Assembly (NCBI GenBank): GCA_016219545.1
Contig: JACRMH010000023.1
Location: 26,751-90,750 of the forward strand
Length of the DNA: 64,000 bases
DNA from: Chloroflexota bacterium
GTDB lineage: Bacteria; Chloroflexota; Anaerolineae; Anaerolineales; Villigracilaceae
Direction: 5' to 3'
Part shown: positions 39,525-46,893 of the stretch, in pieces
How the letters are laid out: each line of letters opens with the position of its first letter
Position numbering within the stretch: position 1 is the stretch's first letter
Notes under the pieces: generated by a model
Told to the model about the DNA's origin: nothing
What the model saw: only the letters and a program-made list of their open reading frames with translations
Database searches by the model: none
Program-made: the position numbers and the translations under genes

Positions 39525-41858
39525 ATGAAACCCCTGAATCGCATTTTTATTCTGTTTGTATCATTCGCCCTTTTGGTTGTCTCCCTTGGCATTACGGTTC
39601 ATCCCGCGGACGCTGCAGAACCGTTCGTTTGCCTTCCCACTTGCAGTACGGTTGACGGGCGTATGTTAACCATTGCAAGTGTTGGATACTTTACTCTTGC
39701 GGGCAACACAATCTCAATTCAAGTTTCCGCTCCAAAATCCATGGCTGCCTTCGAGATTGATATATTTGACGGGGATAGCAGTGGGCTTTGGGATGCCGGG
39801 ACAAGTCATATGCCATTGACTTATACCTTGTTTGCTGACCCTGCCATCACAGGCGATACTTCGATCCAAGTGGCGCAATGGACGGGAACAAGCATGGCCG
39901 ATAATGACTGGACAGCCTTCACCATTAGTCAAGACACCCGGGCAATGGCACCGAGCGGGGATTACTTCTACCACCTTCAAGTGGACCTTCCAGACGCGTC
40001 CACTGTAGACACTGTGAGCAGCTTCAAGATCCGGTCAGATGCGCCGGTGGAAATGTCAGCAAATAGGTCTTTCGCCTACATGATTCCTCTTTGGACGATA
40101 GCCGAATCCAACATCATTTATCCAAATGGATATCCAACTGCCTTCCCAAACAATGTTGCCACAACCTTCGATGGCACCTGGGACCTGTATTTCAATGTGC
40201 CCGCGCCTACACCGTCATTTGTCATCTGGGATGGGGATATGGATTTCGGAACATACGATTGCAGTGCAAATGACACACATGATATGGATACACCGGAAGG
40301 AACTCCATCATGGACGTCGAACATATCTGTTTTACCTGAAGGGATAGCCACTTCCTCTTTGAAGTGCATCAATTCTGCCGGCATGGCTATCACAGGTCCC
40401 GATGGACAGATGTATACAACTGGTAATCCGAACGAAGATTCGGCAAACCCCATATTTCAACGTTCGCCTGCTGTTACTTATGATGTCATTGACCCGAACG
40501 GGAACATATACCATAACGCGAATCCCTCCGGCAATCAGGAGTGGGAGCAATTCCGAATCGACTCGGATCCGAACAGCGTTGCAGATTACACAGTGAATGG
40601 GATGTTGCCAGCTGGTATTTATCATGTCCGAATAACCGGGTTGGACTTGCGCAACCTGAACGCCTGGCATCCGGTTTACGAACTGGTAAGCACTCATGAA
40701 GACGACACGCCTACGACACCGGTATTGCATCCCTACCTCATCGGGGATACGATCTGGAATGACACGAATTCAGATGGTATCCAAAATAATAATGAAATTG
40801 GAATCCAAGGTGTAACCGTTTCCCTTCTGGATGCAAATGGTCTTCCTATTCCAAATGGAACTACAATCACAGACGCAAATGGGCAATATACCTTCAGCGT
40901 GATTGCCGGCTCTTATATGGTGCGGGTGGATGCCAGCAACTTCGATACAAGTGGGGCACTGGCAGGTTATGTTTCTACAACAGGCGGGGATATGCAAATC
41001 AATACAGTAGCCACCGATAACGTGCTCAGTTTTGATTTCGGTTATCACGGATCCGCCACCATCGGCGATTTTATTTGGAAGGATGCAAACGGAAACGGGA
41101 TACAGGATTTCGCTGAGGTTGGACTGGCCGGGGTTACGGTCAAACTGCTTGACAGTGATGGCGTCACTATAATTGCCGTCACAACAGCATCCAATGGGAA
41201 TTACAACTTCGCCGATATCGCTCCTGGTACTTACTATGTACAGGTTTTGCCTCCTCTCGGATACACATTCACAAGTAAAAATGCAGCCGAGTCAAATATA
41301 GCAAATGACAGCAATGTTAATGCTGCCACAGGCGTGACAGACGCAATCATGCTGATTGCCGGACAGGTGGACGATACGATTGATGCTGGTATGAAAGTGG
41401 TTATTCCAAGCAACTATTGCAGCTTTATTCGCACACCCGGATTCTGGAAAAACTATGCAAACCATATGTCCAGCGCAACCTTCCTGAACCTAATATCGCA
41501 CACTCAAGACTTCAATTATTTGACCGTCGCTCAGGCGGTTACGATCCTAAGCAAAAACAACGGCACCACCAATATGGGAATTCCAGCCTTGGATGGTGTG
41601 AATGCGACCTATCTTAAGTTCCTGCTGACTGCTGAGATCAATGCAGTTTGGAATGGACAAGATAACGCTGCAGATCTCGGCGGACAGTTGGGTGTGGGAA
41701 TATATCAGGGTACGAATTCGACAGTGAATCAGATGTTACATCAGGCTTATCTGGATCGAAAGAAGTACTCATCTTCAGAGAAGGCTTATGTTCTTTACCT
41801 TGGAGGCAATGGAGAGGGAAAGTCCTCCTGTGTTTGTAAAGTTCGAGCGCCAAAATAA
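39525..41858 (+). CDS. Secreted protein with SdrD B-like repeats and a C-terminal TPGFWKN domain
   Basis: 777 residues from ATG 39525 (AAAAGGAG 8 nt upstream). Signal peptide to about residue 32 (HPADAAEP). Residues 35-400 form a beta-rich region of unknown type. Two SdrD/Cna-B-like repeats follow: IGDTIWNDTNSDGIQNNNE (about 405) and IGDFIWKDANGNGIQDFAE (about 512). Their DxNxDG loops should bind calcium. From about 631 comes CSFIRTPGFWKNYANHM and a domain common at the ends of extracellular bacterial proteins, finishing with CVCKV. There is no LPxTG or PEP-CTERM anchor. It ends 44 nt before the RiPP precursor gene in the same orientation, so co-transcription is plausible. Confidence 0.8.
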   Translation: MKPLNRIFILFVSFALLVVSLGITVHPADAAEPFVCLPTCSTVDGRMLTIASVGYFTLAGNTISIQVSAPKSMAAFEIDIFDGDSSGLWDAGTSHMPLTYTLFADPAITGDTSIQVAQWTGTSMADNDWTAFTISQDTRAMAPSGDYFYHLQVDLPDASTVDTVSSFKIRSDAPVEMSANRSFAYMIPLWTIAESNIIYPNGYPTAFPNNVATTFDGTWDLYFNVPAPTPSFVIWDGDMDFGTYDCSANDTHDMDTPEGTPSWTSNISVLPEGIATSSLKCINSAGMAITGPDGQMYTTGNPNEDSANPIFQRSPAVTYDVIDPNGNIYHNANPSGNQEWEQFRIDSDPNSVADYTVNGMLPAGIYHVRITGLDLRNLNAWHPVYELVSTHEDDTPTTPVLHPYLIGDTIWNDTNSDGIQNNNEIGIQGVTVSLLDANGLPIPNGTTITDANGQYTFSVIAGSYMVRVDASNFDTSGALAGYVSTTGGDMQINTVATDNVLSFDFGYHGSATIGDFIWKDANGNGIQDFAEVGLAGVTVKLLDSDGVTIIAVTTASNGNYNFADIAPGTYYVQVLPPLGYTFTSKNAAESNIANDSNVNAATGVTDAIMLIAGQVDDTIDAGMKVVIPSNYCSFIRTPGFWKNYANHMSSATFLNLISHTQDFNYLTVAQAVTILSKNNGTTNMGIPALDGVNATYLKFLLTAEINAVWNGQDNAADLGGQLGVGIYQGTNSTVNQMLHQAYLDRKKYSSSEKAYVLYLGGNGEGKSSCVCKVRAPK

Positions 41859-41902
41859 TTCCATACTGAATCGTAGCAAACGATGAGATCAGGGAGCCTA
41901 AA

Positions 41903-42184
41903 ATGAGCAGAAGCAGAATTCGTCCCTACAATGTTGAAACTAATGAGTTGGCATGCTCCTTGGTTAAAAAAAACTACCACGCGCCAAAGTTGATCGAATG
42001 GGGGGATTTGCAAGACCTAACCAAAGGCACAAAGTCGGCCCCTGGAGATGATGCCTTTACCGGTTCGTCTGGGACCGGGGTAAGACTGCCACCGAATGCA
42101 AACGACCCCTGGGGCAAGCCTCCGCCTGAAAACCCCAGCGACCTAATGAATCCACCTGAACCTTGGAAGACTCCTCTACCTTAG
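41903..42184 (+). CDS. Lasso-type RiPP precursor with YxxPxL leader and long Pro-rich tail
   Basis: 93 residues; GGGAG lies 7 nt before the ATG. The leader holds KKNYHAPKLIEWGDLQDLTKG (positions about 22-42), which matches the lasso leader rule Y-x2-P-x-L-x3-G-x5-T-x-G. Tyr25/Pro28/Leu30 would bind the PqqD-like RRE, and Thr40 is the penultimate leader residue. Cleavage after Lys41 would give a core beginning Gly1 with Asp8 and Asp9 (GTKSAPGDD), the ring size used by lasso peptides. The remaining tail is long (core 52 residues) and full of Pro, Asn and Trp, unlike the usual 15-25-residue core. A further cut in the tail is possible. The nearby kinase, cyclase and PqqD genes support the call. 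Confidence 0.72.
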   Translation: MSRSRIRPYNVETNELACSLVKKNYHAPKLIEWGDLQDLTKGTKSAPGDDAFTGSSGTGVRLPPNANDPWGKPPPENPSDLMNPPEPWKTPLP

Positions 42185-42200
42185 TTCTCATCACATGCAA

Positions 42201-42238
42201 ATGCAGGTAACAACCATGCGCTTGATTGTTACCTGCAT
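42201..42238 (+). other. Hairpin between precursor and kinase genes
   Basis: Perfect 13-bp arms ATGCAGGTAACAA / TTGTTACCTGCAT with a 12-nt loop, 16 nt after the precursor stop. No T-run follows, so it is more likely an mRNA-stability or processing hairpin that raises precursor expression over the enzyme gene. Confidence 0.7.
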
Positions 42239-42270
42239 CATCCAATGAATTTATATATTGGTTACTTCAA

Positions 42271-43266
42271 ATGATTTATCAACTTTTTGGGGTCAACCTG
42301 ATTAGCGACTTCACTTTTACCGGCGAGTTGTGTATTGGGAGGAATGAAACAAACGAGGAAGCTTGTATCTCAAGCCTCCAGTTCTTTTGCAATCGGTTTC
42401 CGCCGTATTCTGTAGATTGGGGAACCGGGAAATTGATCTACTACTATCCCCATCCCACTTCAGTCGGCGTATTGTGGGATAAGCTTTACGATTTTGGGGA
42501 TTTTTTTATCTGGCGGTTCGCATGGGGCGCTGATTTTTATATCCACAACGAGAGGATTGATTGCCATTTGCGAAATCCTGCCAACCAAATATTAGTGGAG
42601 CGGCATTTGATATCTGTAATTTTTGCCCTCTGGTTGGAGCAAAACGGACTTCCAGTTTTACATGCATCCGCCATATCAACAGATGGGCGAATCGCCGCAT
42701 TCCCGTCCCACAGCGGAAACGGTAAAAGCACACTGGCATCGGCCTTTTTGCAAACCGGTGCAACCCTGCTGACAGATGATATTCTCCCAGTTGAACATAT
42801 AAAAAATAAATATTGGGGACTTTCCGGCCTGCCGCAGATCAACATGTGGCCAGATCAAATCGCACACTTCACAGCGCCTGATGAAGATTTTGAATCGGTT
42901 TTTCCAGGCATTCCCAAACGACTTGTCCCTATCAACGCAGTTGGGCATGGCGTTTTTTGCAAGAGCAAGCAGCCATTGACCTGTATTTACATACCTGACA
43001 AATATGATACCCAGCCTGATAAATCTGCGGTTGAGATTACCCCAATTCCGCCCGCTGAATCAGTGATCGAATTGGTCCGCCATTCCTTTATCGGTTCCTG
43101 CATTTTTGAAAGATTGGGGTGGCAGGCCGGGCGTTTGTCTTTTTTTTCTCAGATGACAAGGCGGGTTCATATTCGCCGTTTGCGCTATCCAGTCGGGTTT
43201 GAGTATTTGCCTCAAGTGACCAGTGCAATTTTGAGGGATATGGATAACTTACCCTCGCTCGTATAA
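42271..43266 (+). CDS. HPr-kinase-like RiPP tailoring kinase
   Basis: 331 residues from ATG 42271; an upstream TTG start would lie in the hairpin. The C-terminal half resembles the HprK catalytic core: LHASAI, then P-loop PSHSGNGKST (145-154) and LLTDDILPVE (Asp pair 169-170). The N-terminal 120 residues are not recognised. HprK-like kinases occur in lasso clusters, where a studied member (paeninodin type) phosphorylates the C-terminal Ser of the precursor. This precursor ends in Thr-Pro-Leu-Pro, so a different site would be used. It ends 40 nt from the convergent cyclase gene. Confidence 0.75.
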   Translation: MIYQLFGVNLISDFTFTGELCIGRNETNEEACISSLQFFCNRFPPYSVDWGTGKLIYYYPHPTSVGVLWDKLYDFGDFFIWRFAWGADFYIHNERIDCHLRNPANQILVERHLISVIFALWLEQNGLPVLHASAISTDGRIAAFPSHSGNGKSTLASAFLQTGATLLTDDILPVEHIKNKYWGLSGLPQINMWPDQIAHFTAPDEDFESVFPGIPKRLVPINAVGHGVFCKSKQPLTCIYIPDKYDTQPDKSAVEITPIPPAESVIELVRHSFIGSCIFERLGWQAGRLSFFSQMTRRVHIRRLRYPVGFEYLPQVTSAILRDMDNLPSLV

Positions 43267-43306
43267 AAATTCAAGCCGGACTGGTGGATATACAAACGCT
43301 GCAAAA

Positions 43307-45187
43307 TTATGGGTAATATTTTTTCAACCATAATTCCATTGTTACAAGACGCCAAAGCCCAAAGAAATCAAAGCTGTCGCTTCGACCCTGGAATGATTTC
43401 TTCAGCTTTGCAAAATCTATAATTTTATATTGTTCGAGTAGGGAGGAATCAAGTAAAGATCCGATCATTTCCGTATTCCTGCCAACCAACCCTGATTTGA
43501 AATAATTCTCCAAGTTGGTTTTCCATAATCGCGTTCGCGTGGATTCGGGGAGAATGCCGCGCATGGCCAATCGCAAAATATATTTCCGTTGCCAGCCACG
43601 CAGTATCTGCTCGGGCGGGATGGACAACACATATTCAACCAATCTTCTGTCTAAAAATGGGTAGCGCGCCTCCATTTGATATTGAGCTGCGAGTCGATCT
43701 TGATAACTTATCGCCCGCCCAACTCCGCCTAAAGAAATAATTTTTTGATAATTATCCTGCCGGGCGAATTCAGAAAATCGTTTTGGAATTGTTGTATCCC
43801 TCATGCGGTCTGCAGTCCGGGTGCGGCATTTGAAATCTGCATTGAGCCATTTGGGCAAAACCGGCCTTTTCATTGCCCGGTAAATTTTCTTCAGTGCTTC
43901 GGGAATCAAGGGTCTGAAAACCCAATCCAGATAAGCAGCAAAGAGCGAGGTAACTGGCAGATTGTACTCACGATAAAGCCTTGCGATCTCCTGGAAAACG
44001 CTCAAATCACCCTGTAAGACTCGGTCTGCATAAATAAATGTACTGCCGCCTACAATACTATCGCCCCCATGTCCACTGAACCAGACGCGCGCGCGCCTCT
44101 GCGCAAAACTCCCAAGAATATGACGGGTAAGGGACTCTTCGGACATGAAAGGCGTTTCTAGGCTGGGCGAAAATATCTCTTCATTATCCAATAATCGAAA
44201 CTTTTCTGCGGGGATATTGATCAATTCGATTCCCAGCTTATCCGCTACAGGCTGGCTGAAGACACTTTCATCGCATTCCTTCATTTTCTCAAAAACATAT
44301 GAGCAGGCTAATAAGTGAGGTTGATCCGCTTGAGCTTTGATGATTTGCCGGGCAACTGCCGCTACAGAAGTTGAGTCCATGCCGCCGCTCATGGTAACGC
44401 CGACAGATGTCCCAAGCGGAGTGCGGAGACGGTCTGCTACCGCACGGCGAAAGAGTGCCAAAAAATGGGCAGCATATTCATCGTCATTCGAATGAACGGT
44501 TCTATATTGCGGGTCAATATCCCAGTACCGCTTGATCTGCAAGCCGGTTCGATCTGCACTCAGGGAATGCGCCGGCGGCAATTTATGCACATCCTGAAAC
44601 ATTGTGCGGGTCTCATCGCTTACATTATTGGCGAGATAATCAGCAATGGTCACTTCATCCAACCGGAATGGGGTTTGCGGATGCTGGACGATTTGCTGTG
44701 CCTCGGACGCTATGCACAATGTTGAATTGATTTTAGAGTAATGCAGGGGTTTAATCCCAAAGGCATCCCTGGCGCAAAAAAGTTTTTGCTCCCTCCCATC
44801 CCAGATGGCAAATGCAAAATCACCAATGATTTGGACTGGGCAGGTTTCACCCCAAATGCGATAAGCCGCCAGAATCAGATCAGCATCCGGGGTGTTAGGT
44901 GAAACGACTTCTCCATTCTCTGCCAGCAGGCCGATCAACTCCGGACGATTATCCACACGAACATCGGCGCTCAAGCAGAGCATCCCGTCTTTGCTGATTT
45001 TTGGCTGATATTCCCACATAGATTCAGGAGTGGCGTGCAGGGATAGATGGGCAAGACCAACATTTCCATTGATCCAATAATGGATTCCATCTGGTCCGCG
45101 ATAGGCACATTGTTCCGCCATTGCGCGCAGCACTTGCGGGTCCACAGGCTCGCCATCAAAATTAACAATTGCGCAGATACCGCTCAT
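43307..45187 (-). CDS. Asparagine-synthetase-type lasso cyclase
   Basis: 626 residues. The N-terminal Ntn-like domain (1-200) has MSGICAIV, YRGPDG, RVDNRPEL, GDFAFAIWD and ARDAFGIKPL. The synthetase domain has the PPi loop SGGMDSTS (267-274), SGHGGD and YPFLDRRLVEY. In glutamine-dependent AsnB the catalytic Cys is residue 2; here position 2 is Ser and the only near Cys is residue 5. Glutamine hydrolysis is therefore unlikely, as in lasso cyclases that adenylate the Asp/Glu side chain and close the macrolactam. It is transcribed behind the PqqD gene (30-nt gap), on the opposite strand from precursor and kinase. Confidence 0.85.
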   Translation of the reverse strand: MSGICAIVNFDGEPVDPQVLRAMAEQCAYRGPDGIHYWINGNVGLAHLSLHATPESMWEYQPKISKDGMLCLSADVRVDNRPELIGLLAENGEVVSPNTPDADLILAAYRIWGETCPVQIIGDFAFAIWDGREQKLFCARDAFGIKPLHYSKINSTLCIASEAQQIVQHPQTPFRLDEVTIADYLANNVSDETRTMFQDVHKLPPAHSLSADRTGLQIKRYWDIDPQYRTVHSNDDEYAAHFLALFRRAVADRLRTPLGTSVGVTMSGGMDSTSVAAVARQIIKAQADQPHLLACSYVFEKMKECDESVFSQPVADKLGIELINIPAEKFRLLDNEEIFSPSLETPFMSEESLTRHILGSFAQRRARVWFSGHGGDSIVGGSTFIYADRVLQGDLSVFQEIARLYREYNLPVTSLFAAYLDWVFRPLIPEALKKIYRAMKRPVLPKWLNADFKCRTRTADRMRDTTIPKRFSEFARQDNYQKIISLGGVGRAISYQDRLAAQYQMEARYPFLDRRLVEYVLSIPPEQILRGWQRKYILRLAMRGILPESTRTRLWKTNLENYFKSGLVGRNTEMIGSLLDSSLLEQYKIIDFAKLKKSFQGRSDSFDFFGLWRLVTMELWLKKYYP

Positions 45188-45217
45188 CGCCCGTCCTTTT
45201 GGTTTTTCAACACTTCC

Positions 45218-45499
45218 CTATGGTTCAACGATCTGCAATAACTTACTTGCGGCTAATTTATCGACAAATACAAGCAAGTCCTGTTCAAGCTGATTTGAGT
45301 CAACGGAATATTCCTCCAACAAGGACTGATGCACAGCCATTAATTGGTTATGTTGACTCATTAATTGCCACATGTGTGTCCCAACCTCATCCAATGTGAA
45401 GTAGTTTCCGTTGGTAAGATTTACTAGGATTGTTTCCTCCCCCACCTCGTTGAAAAGAGTTTCTTCCGGAATATAGATCCTGGCATTTAGGGTTGTCAT
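45218..45499 (-). CDS. PqqD-family RiPP recognition element (lasso B1-like)
   Basis: 93 residues. The PqqD/RRE winged-helix pattern is seen in ETLFNEVGEETILVNLTNGNYFTLDEVGTHMWQLM, followed by a helix LLEEYSVDSNQLEQDLLVFVDKL. It binds the leader and presents it to the modifying enzymes. It is first in a two-gene unit with the cyclase. It is a stand-alone RRE with no fused protease, and no transglutaminase-like B2 gene is adjacent. Confidence 0.85.
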   Translation of the reverse strand: MTTLNARIYIPEETLFNEVGEETILVNLTNGNYFTLDEVGTHMWQLMSQHNQLMAVHQSLLEEYSVDSNQLEQDLLVFVDKLAASKLLQIVEP

Positions 45500-45601
45500 G
45501 AGTTCATCTTCTTGTGATGTAAAAATATCCGGTTTCGAAAATTCAGCCTAGTCACTTCATAACAGGATTATAACTGTTTGATTTATTTAACAGCAAACTG
45601 A

Positions 45602-46258
45602 TTAAGTAGACATGACTTTTCTGACAACAAAGACCCCGCCCGCGAAGGCAATTCCCAGAACGCCAGTGATGGAAGGTAGTATCCACATCAGGGCGCTGCT
45701 ACTGGCAGATTTGATGCGCGCATCCAGTGGGTGGTCGGGGTCGTAAGCGACTGTGACCTCGTCACCCTTTTCATAGTATGCCGAATCGCTGCCTTCGCTG
45801 ACCTGAACAGTCCGCTTGTGCCCATCGTTAGGAACAAATTCAATGATAGGGTAGTAGAAGTCTCGAACAATATTATTCTGCTCGTTGACCAGTTCACGGC
45901 GCACAACTACATCCACCACACGGCCGGGGATGCTTTCCTCCTTGCTGATCTTTTGAATATTAAGGAAGGTTGAAATTGTGGTGACGAGAAGAGCCACTAC
46001 GGCAATTCCGGTAAAGGCTCCCAGCACCCACCTTTCCATGGTTGGGTTTTCAGCGGCTTTCCGCAGTTCTTCAAATTCCTTCTCATCAAACTTGACTTCT
46101 TCAAAATCGTCGTCACAAGATGCCTGCACCATCGCCGCAAGTTTATTCCTATCTTTTTCGTTTGAGACTTCGTCAAGCGAGTTATAGATTACGCCGTCCA
46201 CTTCAAAATAGGCTGGTTCGTCGTTTTCCCAGTTGATCGAATATTTTTTCTTTGTCAT
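45602..46258 (-). CDS. DUF3592-domain membrane protein
   Basis: 218 residues. A charged N-terminus (1-75) is followed by a membrane segment (VLGAFTGIAVVALLVTTI) and an extracytoplasmic beta-domain with RVVDVVVRRELVNEQ...YYPIIEF and YYEKGDEVTVAYDPDHPLDARI (the DUF3592 signature VxYDPxxP). A second membrane segment lies near the C-terminus. Function unknown; it may be involved in envelope processes. It is a single-gene unit. A remnant of a related gene end lies at 38021-38062. Confidence 0.8.
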   Translation of the reverse strand: MTKKKYSINWENDEPAYFEVDGVIYNSLDEVSNEKDRNKLAAMVQASCDDDFEEVKFDEKEFEELRKAAENPTMERWVLGAFTGIAVVALLVTTISTFLNIQKISKEESIPGRVVDVVVRRELVNEQNNIVRDFYYPIIEFVPNDGHKRTVQVSEGSDSAYYEKGDEVTVAYDPDHPLDARIKSASSSALMWILPSITGVLGIAFAGGVFVVRKVMST

Positions 46259-46324
46259 TTATGGGACTCCAGGGGATTATTTTTGGGCTCATTAGGAATT
46301 GCCGTGATAGATCAGCACATCTGG

Positions 46325-46367
46325 CGCTACTTGTAGGTCGGATTGGCAATCCGACCTACAAGTAGCG
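46325..46367. repeat. 43-nt intergenic palindrome with 20-bp perfect arms
   Basis: CGCTACTTGTAGGTCGGATT / AATCCGACCTACAAGTAGCG with a GGC loop, between the DUF3592 gene and the 46394 gene. The short loop and perfect arms match the other REP-like palindromes of the window. It may also terminate transcription. Confidence 0.85.
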
Positions 46368-46393
46368 ACGCTTCACTGCAACTCTCAGAGAGC

Positions 46394-46708
46394 CTATTTT
46401 TTCATCGCAAGGATCAGTTGCGCAAATTTGATCAGGAACGGAACGATTGCCAGAAAAATGCCAATTTGGGATCGAATCTTTGAGTCGTTTTTAAGGATAT
46501 GCCCCATAATCCCCAATAGGATGGTGAGTGGGGTGAAGATACAGTACGAGAGCGCTGTGATGTAATTTAACTGATTAAATAATTCAGCGGAGATATTCAA
46601 TTGTGAAGCGGTAAAGTTTGCTCCAAGAGATATAACTGTCAGAACACCCATCACAAACGCAGCAGTTCCAAAATATGTTCTTTTTGTTCTCACGGATGTA
46701 ATTTTCAT
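46394..46708 (-). CDS. Small membrane protein, unknown function
   Basis: 104 residues from ATG 46708. Three hydrophobic segments (about 12-35, 45-70 and 80-100), ending KFAQLILAMKK. A TATAAT stands 6 nt before the ATG, which would place transcription start at or next to the start codon and suggests a leaderless mRNA. No family is recognised. It is divergent from malic enzyme, with a CRP/FNR-like palindrome between them. Confidence 0.55.
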   Translation of the reverse strand: MKITSVRTKRTYFGTAAFVMGVLTVISLGANFTASQLNISAELFNQLNYITALSYCIFTPLTILLGIMGHILKNDSKIRSQIGIFLAIVPFLIKFAQLILAMKK

Positions 46709-46757
46709 GTGCGGATTATAGCCCATCCAGTGCGATGATACATTTGTCCCTTTGTCA

Positions 46758-46773
46758 TGTGACAAATATCACA
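46758..46773. promoter_or_regulatory. CRP/FNR-type palindrome TGTGA-N6-TCACA
   Basis: TGTGACAAATATCACA is an exact TGTGA-N6-TCACA match; TTTGTCATGTGACAAA overlaps it as a second palindrome. It lies between the divergent small membrane protein and malic enzyme and could control both. A CRP/FNR-family regulator is inferred, none is in the window. Confidence 0.6.
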
Positions 46774-46893
46774 ATTATGTGTCAGACTACATTGTCAGTG
46801 CTAGAATGATTATAAGAAAGTGCGCAATATTTTGTGCTGCATTTTAATAATAGCGACAAGGCGATAAAGCATGCCGCTAAGGAGATTGATGCC

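Noticed and set aside
45602..46708. Missing lasso B2 protease among the genes right of PqqD
   Set aside because: The two proteins there are a DUF3592 membrane protein and a small three-helix membrane protein; neither has the Cys-His-Asp pattern of the transglutaminase-like B2.
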